A DNA stretch of 64,000 bases from Nitrospira sp. (GTDB lineage Bacteria > Nitrospirota > Nitrospiria > Nitrospirales > Nitrospiraceae), in the NCBI GenBank assembly GCA_029194665.1, contig JARFXO010000004.1:465164-529163 (forward strand), read 5' to 3'. The position numbers and the translations under genes are program-made. Below the pieces are notes generated by a model. That model worked only from the letters and a program-made list of their open reading frames with translations, was not told where the DNA came from and searched no databases. Below, piece by piece: positions 19,852-28,999 of the stretch (positions are counted from its first letter, which is position 1; the number at the start of each line of letters is the position of its first letter).

Positions 19852-20307
19852 TTGGCAGGGGGGCCAACCTCGACGGCGCTGGAAACGAGAGTCTATCCGA
19901 AGGCCCATGTCCTGAATCGGTTCATCGCGAAATTGATCGATCTGTTCGTTGTCGTCGCCGCCGACGAAATTGCTCCTCCGGTCGGCTTTCTTTCCGGCTT
20001 GGCCTACATCTTGATTGCCGACGGGTTTGCGGGCGGAAAAAGTATCGGCAAACGGCTGGTGGGTCTGCAAACCATGCAATTGGATGGCCGGGATACGGCC
20101 GGTTTCCGAGAGTCGATCATCCGGAATCTTCCGCTGGGTGTCGCACAGATCGCATATGCGGTCCCATACATCGGATGGCTCGTATCTCTTGCCATTTTAG
20201 CGTTTGAGAGTTTTTTGATCATTGGGAATGAGCAGGGTCGTCGACTTGGCGATGAAGTAGCAAGGACTCAGGTATTAGATGCCGGTCAACTTGCGGTCCC
20301 AGATTAG
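19852..20307 (+). CDS. RDD-family membrane protein
   Basis: About 151 residues from TTG 19852, which has AAGGAG (19841-19846) five bases upstream and the promoter described at 19798; a longer in-frame reading would start upstream of this promoter. It contains the RDD signature region near the start (HVLNRFIAKLIDLFVV: Arg and Asp in the first helix) and a later conserved GKSIGKRLVGLQTMQLDG. Three to four transmembrane segments. Function unknown; RDD proteins are often implicated in transport. Confidence 0.78.
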   Translation: MAGGPTSTALETRVYPKAHVLNRFIAKLIDLFVVVAADEIAPPVGFLSGLAYILIADGFAGGKSIGKRLVGLQTMQLDGRDTAGFRESIIRNLPLGVAQIAYAVPYIGWLVSLAILAFESFLIIGNEQGRRLGDEVARTQVLDAGQLAVPD

Positions 20308-20311
20308 GTAA

Positions 20312-21424
<1,113 letters not shown>

Positions 21425-21425
21425 G

Positions 21426-22310
21426 GTGCCATCCCTCATGCGGATGGTCAATTTTCGCGTACCGTACAGCGCTAGGCGTGGTGCCCTCTTCCTTGTCGTC
21501 GTTCTCGTAATCGGCTTCTTGCTTCTACCCGGTCAACTCCAAAGTGTATTTCAGGAAGTGGGCGGTCCCTTAGGATGGATTATCAGTTGGCCTCTCCAGG
21601 CCGTGGCCGGAATCCAAGATCGAATTGCCGGTGTCTGGGGACGATATGTGGCCCTGCAAGGGGTTGAAGAAGAAAATCAACAGTTGAGGAGAGAGCTGGA
21701 CCTTCTCAAGGAACAAAACGGGCAGCTGCGAGAAGCTTCGGTGGCGACGGAGCGGCTCTCGGCACTGCTGGAGTTTAAGAAACAAGTCCTTCCCACATCC
21801 GTGGCCGCCCAAGTCATCGGGCGCGATACCGGCAATTGGTACAAGACGATTATTTTGAACAAAGGGGCCTCCGACGGGCTTCAATCGGACCAGGGAGTGA
21901 TCACTCCGGCAGGTGTGGTCGGTCGCGTCGTCAAGACCACGGCCTCGACCGCCGTCGTCCTGCTCGTGACGGATCCCAATAATGCGATCGCCGGATTAAT
22001 CCAGCGCACCAGAGATGAGGGAATAGTCGAAGGGACGACGCAGGGACAAGCTCGGCTCAAGTACATTCCGTTGCTGTCCAACGCGCGGCCGGGCGACCAC
22101 GTCGTCACGTCAGGATTAGTGGAGGGGTTTCCTCGCGGTATACCGATCGGCACGATCATCAGAATCGATAAGGAAGAGGAAGCGCTGTTCCAATCGGCAG
22201 AACTTTCTCCGGAGGTCGATCCGAATCGGGTCGAGGAAGTGCTGGTCATTCGGTCTCCCTCTATTCCGACCGAAGGGGAGCGGTTTGGCGTCCCGAAGCG
22301 CAAGCCATGA
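21426..22310 (+). CDS. mreC: Rod-shape-determining protein MreC
   Basis: 294 residues starting at GTG one base after the mreB stop; ATG 21438 is an alternative. Short cytoplasmic tail, one transmembrane helix (about residues 19-38), a coiled coil (about 75-115, EEENQQLRRELDLLKEQNGQL), then the beta-rich periplasmic MreC domain with VIGRDTGNWYKTIILNKG and GDHVVTSGLVEGFPRGIPIG. MreC activates PBP2 in the elongasome. Confidence 0.94.
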   Translation: MPSLMRMVNFRVPYSARRGALFLVVVLVIGFLLLPGQLQSVFQEVGGPLGWIISWPLQAVAGIQDRIAGVWGRYVALQGVEEENQQLRRELDLLKEQNGQLREASVATERLSALLEFKKQVLPTSVAAQVIGRDTGNWYKTIILNKGASDGLQSDQGVITPAGVVGRVVKTTASTAVVLLVTDPNNAIAGLIQRTRDEGIVEGTTQGQARLKYIPLLSNARPGDHVVTSGLVEGFPRGIPIGTIIRIDKEEEALFQSAELSPEVDPNRVEEVLVIRSPSIPTEGERFGVPKRKP

Positions 22311-22807
22311 AAGCCCTCATCTATTCGACCATGATCGTTGGTCTGGTGCCGATACAGTCCGTTCTTTTGCCTCACATCAGTTTCTGGGGCGTCAGGCCGG
22401 ATCTTGGTTTTGTGGCAGTGTGCTTGATCGGTCTCATAGCAGGAGAGCTTGATGGCTTGTTGATGGGGCTTGCGCTCGGATGGGCGGTGAGCCTGTTCTC
22501 GGCGCAAGATCTGATTTCCAGTGTGGTCTTGAAGGGAACCGTGGGGTTCGTAGCAGGCCTCGCGGGCCGGCAGGTCGTCTACCTGAGTCCTGTCGTCTTG
22601 GTGGCGGGACTGCTGGTGGTCTCCTGTTTGGCTGGGCTGGTTGCTCCGTTCGCTCTACAGCTCAGCGTGCAACAGGATTGGTGGTGGGCCGTCTGGAACG
22701 TGGTGCTGCCGCAAGCCTGTCTTGATGCGGTGATCGGAGGGCTGATCTACTGGATCATGTGGAGTCGTTGGAGTATCGAGCAGTTGATGTCAGAGTCTCG
22801 AATGTAG
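22307..22807 (+). CDS. mreD: Rod-shape-determining membrane protein MreD
   Basis: 166 residues, overlapping mreC by four bases (ATGA). Five or so hydrophobic helices, with the conserved RPDLGFVAVCLIGLIAGELDG and GLALGWAVSLFSA segments of MreD in the first half. An integral inner-membrane component of the elongation complex with MreC and PBP2. Confidence 0.9.
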   Translation: MKALIYSTMIVGLVPIQSVLLPHISFWGVRPDLGFVAVCLIGLIAGELDGLLMGLALGWAVSLFSAQDLISSVVLKGTVGFVAGLAGRQVVYLSPVVLVAGLLVVSCLAGLVAPFALQLSVQQDWWWAVWNVVLPQACLDAVIGGLIYWIMWSRWSIEQLMSESRM

Positions 22808-22816
22808 GCGTTCAGT

Positions 22817-24688
22817 ATGGTGACGGTGCATTCTTCAGAATCAGAATTCGGCGACCTTCATCGGCGGCTCTTCATTCTCCGGGTGGGACTGTTGTTGGTG
22901 GTGGTGTTGCTCGGCCTGCGGCTCTGGCATCTTCAAATCCGCGAAGGGCCGTATTATCGAGATTTATCGGAGAACAATCGGACCAGATTGGTCTTGCTCG
23001 AACCAGCACGTGGTCTGATCTATGACCGGCACGGTGTCCTTCTGGCGAATAACGTCCCGAGCTTCAGTCTCTACGTCACGCTTGAAGACGTGAAGGATCG
23101 CGAAGCCTTGATTCAGCAGCTGACTGATTTGCTCGGTCTCGACCCGACCATCGTGCGGAAAAAAATGACGGCCAAAGGCAGCAATTTGCTTCCGCGCAAA
23201 ATCAAAGACCACATGACGCTGCGCGATGCCACGCTGGTCGAATCCCATCGTCTCGACATGCCCGGGGTCATGATTCAGGTTGAGTCGCAGCGCAACTATC
23301 CAGGCGGCGTGACGGCGGCCCATCTCCTCGGCTATGTCGGAGAAATTTCAGCAGATCAGTTGGAGAAGCCCGAATTTATCGATCTCCATCAAGGCAGCAT
23401 CGTGGGGCAATATGGTGTGGAAAAGTCGTATGATCGGCACGTGCGAGGAATGGCCGGTCAGAAGAGCGTGGAAGTCGACGCACTCGGCCACGAGAAGAAA
23501 GCCTCGGTTGTCGAGAGGCCGCAGGCGGGAAACGACCTCTATCTCACCATTGATGTACGGCTCCAAAAGCTCGCCGAAGATCTGCTGGGGCAAGAACAGG
23601 GCGCCATCGTTGCGCTCGATCCGAACAGCGGCGATATTCTGGCTATGGCCAGTCGTCCAGGGTTTGACCCGAACATGCTTTCGCGAGAACTGACCGCGAA
23701 GCAATGGGTGGAAATCGTGCAAGACGAAGGGCGTCCGTTGAACAATCGTGCCTCACAGGGGCAGTATCCTCCCGGGTCAACCTTCAAGATCCCGATGGCC
23801 GTTGCCGCGTTGGAGACAAAAACCATGTTGCCTTCCAGCACCGTGTACTGTAATGGGGGGTACCAGTTCGGGAAGCGGCTGTATCATGACTGGAAAGCCA
23901 GCGGGCATGGGTACGTCAATCTACACAATGCATTGGTCCATTCCTGTGACGTGTACTTTTATACGATCGGCCAACGGATGGGGATCGATGTGATTGCCGA
24001 GTTTGGGAAGGACTTCGGGCTTGGGAAGGTCACCGGAGTAGAATTACCGTCGGAACGATCCGGGATCATGCCATCCACTGCATGGAAGCAAAAAGCCAAG
24101 AACGAACAGTGGTTGCCCGGAGAGACCATTTCAGCCGCCATCGGACAGGGGTATGTGACCGTGACGCCGTTACAAATGGCGAGTCTCGTCGGCACAGTCG
24201 CCAACGATGGAATCAACTACCGCCCTCGTCTGGTGTTGGCGGTGATGGATCGAACTTCGGGAAACCTTCAAGAATTGCCGGCTGTTCCACGCGGAAAAAT
24301 GAATGCAAAGCCGGAAACGTTCCGCATCATCAAGGACGCCCTTGCTGACGTCGTCACGAAGGGAACGGCAACGAAAGCCAAATCCTCCATGGTGACGATC
24401 GGCGGAAAAACAGGCACGGCTCAAGTCGCGGCGCTCCGGACCGGACCGGAAGAAAGCATTCCCAAAAAGTTCCGAGACCATGCGTGGTTTGTCGCTTTTG
24501 CGCCGGTGGAATCGCCGAAGATCGCCGTTGCCGTGCTCGCCGAACATATGGGGCACGGTGGGGCCACCGCTGCTCCTCTTGCGAAAGAAATCATTGAAAC
24601 GTATCTGAAGCTCACCAGCCAGGCGCCCGTCGTCACCTCGGATCTCCCCAGCGTGAATGGGCTCGGGCGCTCATCGAAAGACTCATGA
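22817..24688 (+). CDS. mrdA: Penicillin-binding protein 2 (elongasome transpeptidase)
   Basis: 623 residues. It cross-links peptidoglycan during elongation. One transmembrane helix (about residues 22-42), the dimerisation domain with ARGLIYDRHGVLLANNVPSF, then the transpeptidase domain with SxxK as STFK (GQYPPGSTFKIPMAV, about residue 320), SxN-type SCD in VHSCDVYFYTIGQRMG, and KTGTAQ. The stop overlaps the rodA start by four bases. Confidence 0.96.
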   Translation: MVTVHSSESEFGDLHRRLFILRVGLLLVVVLLGLRLWHLQIREGPYYRDLSENNRTRLVLLEPARGLIYDRHGVLLANNVPSFSLYVTLEDVKDREALIQQLTDLLGLDPTIVRKKMTAKGSNLLPRKIKDHMTLRDATLVESHRLDMPGVMIQVESQRNYPGGVTAAHLLGYVGEISADQLEKPEFIDLHQGSIVGQYGVEKSYDRHVRGMAGQKSVEVDALGHEKKASVVERPQAGNDLYLTIDVRLQKLAEDLLGQEQGAIVALDPNSGDILAMASRPGFDPNMLSRELTAKQWVEIVQDEGRPLNNRASQGQYPPGSTFKIPMAVAALETKTMLPSSTVYCNGGYQFGKRLYHDWKASGHGYVNLHNALVHSCDVYFYTIGQRMGIDVIAEFGKDFGLGKVTGVELPSERSGIMPSTAWKQKAKNEQWLPGETISAAIGQGYVTVTPLQMASLVGTVANDGINYRPRLVLAVMDRTSGNLQELPAVPRGKMNAKPETFRIIKDALADVVTKGTATKAKSSMVTIGGKTGTAQVAALRTGPEESIPKKFRDHAWFVAFAPVESPKIAVAVLAEHMGHGGATAAPLAKEIIETYLKLTSQAPVVTSDLPSVNGLGRSSKDS

Positions 24689-25806
24689 TCGATCGATTGA
24701 CCGAGCATCGAGGCCTCGATAGTTTCGATATCCGCTATGTCGCCTTGATCCTTGCCATCCTGGGGATCGGGGTGATGTCCATTTATAGTGTCACGCGCGG
24801 GCAGCAAGGTGGGGCGGCGCCGTATTATCTCAAACAGTTGATATGGATCGGTCTCGGTGCGGCGGCTTTCATCATCATGTGGGCATCGGACTACCATCAA
24901 CTTGCGCGGTTTGCCTATCCTGCCTACGTCTTTATCTTGCTGATGCTGGTCTTTGTGTTATTCGACGGGCGAACGAGCAAAGGGGCTCAGCGGTGGATCG
25001 CATTGGGTCCATTCAGTTTCCAGCCGTCTGAATTCGCCAAGCTCATCCTCGTCTTGGTGTTGGCCCACTATTATTCAAAAGCCCCTCGTGTGGGGTGGCT
25101 GCAGCGTGTTATTATCCCAGGACTCTTGGTGCTGCCAGGCCTCCTCCTTATCTTGAAACAACCTGATTTGGGCAGTGGACTCAGCTTTGTCGCGGTGTAT
25201 GCCGCCATGCTCCTCATGGTGGGCATTCGTTCGCAAGCCCTAGGGTTTATTCTGCTCTTCTCGATCATGTTGTTTCCGTTTGCGTGGGAGGGCGTGTGGG
25301 GGTCCTTGCATGATTACCAGCGACAGCGCATTATGGCGTTCGTCGACCCCGAATACGACCCGGGTGGAAAGGGCTACCATGCCCTTCAATCGAAAATCGC
25401 GATCGGGTCTGGGGAACTGTTGGGGAAAGGGCTCTACGGCGGCACCCAGAGTCAACTGAAGTTTTTGCCTGAGGGGCATACCGATTTTGTGTTCGCTGTC
25501 TTCGCGGAAGAATGGGGATTTCTGGGCGTGGTCGTACTTTTGACGTTGTTTGTGGCGCTGATTTGGTTGTCGTTGGAAATCGCGTCCAAAGCGAAGGATC
25601 AGCTTGGAGCGCTGCTCGCCGTGGGGATCGTGGCGATGTTGTGTTTCTGCATCGTGGTCAATATCGGTATGACGGCGGGGATGTTTCCGATCGTCGGCAT
25701 TCCTTTGCCGCTGGTGAGTTATGGCGGAAGCGCCACGATCATGACCATGGCGGCCTTGGGCTTGCTGTTGAACGTCAAACGGAAGCGGTTAAGTCTGTTT
25801 TATTGA
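24685..25806 (+). CDS. rodA: Peptidoglycan glycosyltransferase RodA (SEDS family)
   Basis: 373 residues, about ten transmembrane helices. It polymerises glycan strands from lipid II with PBP2. Characteristic SEDS segments: GAQRWIALGPFSFQPSEFAKL, the conserved large-loop PEGHTDFVFAVFAEEWGF with the catalytic Asp region, and GIPLPLVSYGGSATIM near the C-terminus. Coupled to mrdA by an ATGA overlap. Confidence 0.96.
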   Translation: MIDRLTEHRGLDSFDIRYVALILAILGIGVMSIYSVTRGQQGGAAPYYLKQLIWIGLGAAAFIIMWASDYHQLARFAYPAYVFILLMLVFVLFDGRTSKGAQRWIALGPFSFQPSEFAKLILVLVLAHYYSKAPRVGWLQRVIIPGLLVLPGLLLILKQPDLGSGLSFVAVYAAMLLMVGIRSQALGFILLFSIMLFPFAWEGVWGSLHDYQRQRIMAFVDPEYDPGGKGYHALQSKIAIGSGELLGKGLYGGTQSQLKFLPEGHTDFVFAVFAEEWGFLGVVVLLTLFVALIWLSLEIASKAKDQLGALLAVGIVAMLCFCIVVNIGMTAGMFPIVGIPLPLVSYGGSATIMTMAALGLLLNVKRKRLSLFY

Positions 25807-25966
25807 GCGATGGCCGAACAGGTGGAACGTTCGTGTTCCATCGTTCGGAGAAAAGAATACGGAAAGTCGGTGCGGCCGACGTGCGGAGTGCGTGTTGGAC
25901 CTGGTCTTGGACCCGCGTCCATCCCTCTCAGCCGGCTCACCCGGCTTGTAGTTCAAAGGAGTCAAT

Positions 25967-27475
25967 ATGGGTAGTGAGATTGCGATAACCGTCGCGCGGG
26001 AGGAAACCCGTGTGGCCGTGCTTGACAGTGGAGTCGTCACCGATTTGTTCGGAGACCGCACGAAGCATAAGGATTTTGTCGGAAATATCTATAAGGGAAA
26101 GGTTGCCAAGGTGTTGCCGGGCATGCAAGCCGCGTTTGTGGACATCGGCTTGGAAAAAGCGGCGTTTATGCACGTTTCCGATCTGTTGGTGGATGCAGAG
26201 CCAGGCGATATGTTGGTTGAGGCTGAGGAAGACGAAAAAGATTCGGAGATGCTCCGGCCGAAGCGCCAGAGCGCGAAACCGATCGAACAGCTGCTGAGTG
26301 AGGGGCAGGAGTTGATGGTCCAGATTTCGAAGGGGCCGATCGGCACCAAGGGGTCGAGAGTGACGACGTATGTCTCACTTCCTGGGCGGTACCTGGTTTT
26401 TATGCCCAACGTTGACCATATCGGTGTGTCTCGGCGGATTCCGCGGGATGAAGAACGGGCTCGACTGAAGGAGATTATGCGCCGTGTTAGGCGCCCCGGC
26501 TTCGGCTATATCGTGCGGACGGTCAGTGAAGGCGTTAAGGAAGACGAGTTAAGATCCGATGTCGACTTTCTACACGTCCTCTGGCAAGACATTTTGACCA
26601 AGCGGGAACAAATGCCCGCCCCGGCATTACTGCATTCTGATTTGAGCCTGAGCTTCCGTGTCGTGAGGGACCTGTTCGGCAAAAAGGTAGATCGACTGTG
26701 GATCGATTCGCGAGAGGAATACGAAGCCATTCGGGACTTCGTGCAGCGATTTTCTCCTGAGCAGACCTCGCGGATTCATTTCTACGATAAGGATGAGCCC
26801 TTGTTCGATCATCTGGGGGTGGAACAGGAAATTGCACGCGCCTTGAGCCGGAAAGTCTGGCTTAAGTCGGGGGGCTATCTCGTGATCGATCATACTGAAG
26901 CGATGACTGTGATTGACGTCAATACGGGGCGGTTCGTGGGGAAACGGGATCAGGAAGAGACCATCTTACGCAACAACCTCGAGGCCGCCAAAGAGGTCGC
27001 CTATCAGCTGAAGTTGCGTGGAATCGGCGGCATCATCATTGTCGACTTCATCGACATGGAGCGGGAGAAGAATCGGGATAAGGTCTACCATGCGTTGGTG
27101 GAAGCCATGGCGTCGGATAAGGCGAGAACGAGGATATCCAGGATTTCGGATCTCGGCTTGATCGAGATCTCCCGCGAACGGGTGCGGGAGGACCTGTTAC
27201 GTTCGCTGTCGGAACCATGTCGCTACTGCGACGGCCGTGGATATACGAAGTCTCCCACGACCGTGGTGTACGAAATTTTCCGCGAAATCCGACGGATTGA
27301 GCCGGCTGCCGATCAGCAACGGATTATTGTGGGAGCCCATCCGACGGTGGCAGAATTGTTGCAGGACGAGGAACGCCACGGAGTGGAAGTATTGGAGCGA
27401 GACTGTTCAGCGAAAATCATCGTCACACCGGACAATCAGTTGCATCTTGAGCAGTACGATCTGGTCGTGCTCTAG
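25967..27475 (+). CDS. rng: Ribonuclease G (RNase E/G family)
   Basis: 502 residues. This 5'-sensing endoribonuclease acts in rRNA maturation and mRNA decay. An N-terminal S1 domain (about residues 38-130, NIYKGKVAKVLPGMQAAFVD) carries an acidic insertion (about 83-97). The RNase H-like/DNase I-like catalytic part has MTVIDVNTGRFVGKRD and GIIIVDFIDM, supplying the metal-binding Asp residues. The zinc-link PCRYCDGRGY supports tetramer formation. There is no long RNase E scaffold tail. AAAGGAG precedes the start; the gene is 160 bases after rodA. Confidence 0.94.
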   Translation: MGSEIAITVAREETRVAVLDSGVVTDLFGDRTKHKDFVGNIYKGKVAKVLPGMQAAFVDIGLEKAAFMHVSDLLVDAEPGDMLVEAEEDEKDSEMLRPKRQSAKPIEQLLSEGQELMVQISKGPIGTKGSRVTTYVSLPGRYLVFMPNVDHIGVSRRIPRDEERARLKEIMRRVRRPGFGYIVRTVSEGVKEDELRSDVDFLHVLWQDILTKREQMPAPALLHSDLSLSFRVVRDLFGKKVDRLWIDSREEYEAIRDFVQRFSPEQTSRIHFYDKDEPLFDHLGVEQEIARALSRKVWLKSGGYLVIDHTEAMTVIDVNTGRFVGKRDQEETILRNNLEAAKEVAYQLKLRGIGGIIIVDFIDMEREKNRDKVYHALVEAMASDKARTRISRISDLGLIEISRERVREDLLRSLSEPCRYCDGRGYTKSPTTVVYEIFREIRRIEPAADQQRIIVGAHPTVAELLQDEERHGVEVLERDCSAKIIVTPDNQLHLEQYDLVVL

Positions 27476-27572
27476 TGCCGCGACGGCCGCCGCTCTTTGT
27501 CGCGAGGATGTTCTACACGCCGGATTCCCCCTATTGTTGAAACCGATTCCCTCCCGAGGATTGAGAGCGATC

Positions 27573-28691
27573 ATGGATGAATCATCCTTGACCTTTTGGC
27601 TCACGCTCCAAGCCGTTGATGGTGTCGGAGATCGCACTCTTCTGAAGTTGATTCACGCGTTTGGAACCCCCGACGCAGTGCTTGGTGCAACGATTGACGA
27701 CTTGATCACTGGCGGTTGCAGTCCTGAATTGGCCGAATCCGTGCGGCGTGGGCCAGAGTCGAGTATCCGGCGACAGATCGATCGCCAGGTGAAGATGGTT
27801 GAACGCCTCGCGATCCAAACGGTCACCGTATTTGATCGATCCTATCCAGCTCGACTCAAAACCATTCCTGACCCGCCGCCGTTGTTGTATGTGAGCGGGA
27901 GCTTCTCGCCGAGCGATGAGGTTGCGGTGGCGATTGTGGGTGGACGACGGGCGACTTCCTCCGGAAGAGTCATTACGGAGGAGATTGCGAAGAACCTGGC
28001 TGGATGTGGAGTGACGATCGTGAGCGGTCTGGCTCGGGGAATCGATGCAGCGGCGCACCGTGGAGCGTTGATGGGTAAGGGGCGAACGATCGCGGTTCTC
28101 GGTTGCGGCATCGATCGGACCTACCCGTGGGAACATCACACGCTCCGGCGGAACATCGAATCGCGCGGTGCCGTTATCTCGGAGCTGCCGATCGGCGCTG
28201 CTCCCCAAAGTCATCACTTCCCGCGAAGGAATCGGATTATCAGCGGGCTTTCGTTGGGCGTGCTGGTCGGCGAAGCCGCGACCGACAGCGGCTCATTGAT
28301 CACGGCAAAACTGGCGTTGGAACAAGGTCGAGAGGTATTTGCCGTACCCGGTTCCCTCAAGGAAGAAGCCTGTCGAGGATCGAATCGCCTGATCAAGGAA
28401 GGGGCGAAACTGATCGAAGGAGCTCAAGACATTCTCGATGAGATTCTTCCGCAGGTCGATGCTCGGCAACGTGCCACACTGCATCTTGACAGCACGTTGA
28501 TAGAAGTGCGTGCACCGCTCGGGAAGGAGGAAACAGTGGTGTACGAAGCCCTGTCCTATGAAGCCCGATCCATTGATACGATAATCGGGCGCACTGGGCT
28601 GACTGCTGCGGCGGTGTCGGCGGTGTTGCTCTCATTGGAATTGAACGGACGGATTCGCCAACTGCCCGGGCAGCAATACATCCGTCTCTAG
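27573..28691 (+). CDS. dprA: DNA-processing protein DprA
   Basis: 372 residues from ATG 27573 (MDESSLTFWLTLQAVDGVG); the longer in-frame reading runs back into rng and is rejected. DprA loads RecA on incoming single-stranded DNA in transformation. An N-terminal helix-hairpin-helix region is followed by the Rossmann-like core with VAIVGGRRATSSGRV, TIVSGLARGIDAAAH and SGLSLGVLVGEAATDSGSLIT, and a C-terminal winged helix (about residues 310-370). The stop codon abuts a MITE-like repeat. Confidence 0.93.
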   Translation: MDESSLTFWLTLQAVDGVGDRTLLKLIHAFGTPDAVLGATIDDLITGGCSPELAESVRRGPESSIRRQIDRQVKMVERLAIQTVTVFDRSYPARLKTIPDPPPLLYVSGSFSPSDEVAVAIVGGRRATSSGRVITEEIAKNLAGCGVTIVSGLARGIDAAAHRGALMGKGRTIAVLGCGIDRTYPWEHHTLRRNIESRGAVISELPIGAAPQSHHFPRRNRIISGLSLGVLVGEAATDSGSLITAKLALEQGREVFAVPGSLKEEACRGSNRLIKEGAKLIEGAQDILDEILPQVDARQRATLHLDSTLIEVRAPLGKEETVVYEALSYEARSIDTIIGRTGLTAAAVSAVLLSLELNGRIRQLPGQQYIRL

Positions 28692-28820
28692 CAGGATGTT
28701 GAAAAAGCCCGCCAGCTTCGTTCTCGCATGGCTCAAGGCCTCAACGTACCACCGGGCAAGAGCTGCCAGGGGCAGCTCGGGGGTGGGTGGGTGATAACGA
28801 CGGCCTTTTTGACCATCCTG
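28692..28820. repeat. MITE-like repeat copy directly after dprA
   Basis: 129 bp, reverse orientation relative to the copies at 9376 and 12866. Left arm CAGGATGTTGAAAAAGCCCG; right arm ACGGCCTTTTTGACCATCCTG read to 28820. The middle differs from the other copies and is replaced by a GC-rich stretch with inverted repeat GAGCTGCC/GGCAGCTC. It begins on the base after the dprA stop and may serve as its terminator. The remaining 179 bases up to topA hold no recognisable feature. Confidence 0.8.
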
Positions 28821-28999
28821 CACATGTGAGGAATGAGAGGTGAGGAACATCGCCAGTAAGCCTTGTCGTCGGTGTCCTTTCCTATCGTCACCTACGTTTC
28901 CTAACCTCTCGCTGACGGTTGCCGACTGCCATTCTAGTTGCACGAATCTCTGATATTTGGTACGGATGATACCATTCTGGGGAGGTAGACGGAGTCGTT

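Noticed and set aside
27237..27572. Long N-terminal extension of DprA
   Set aside because: It overlaps the end of rng in another frame; the family start MDESSLTFW lies at 27573.
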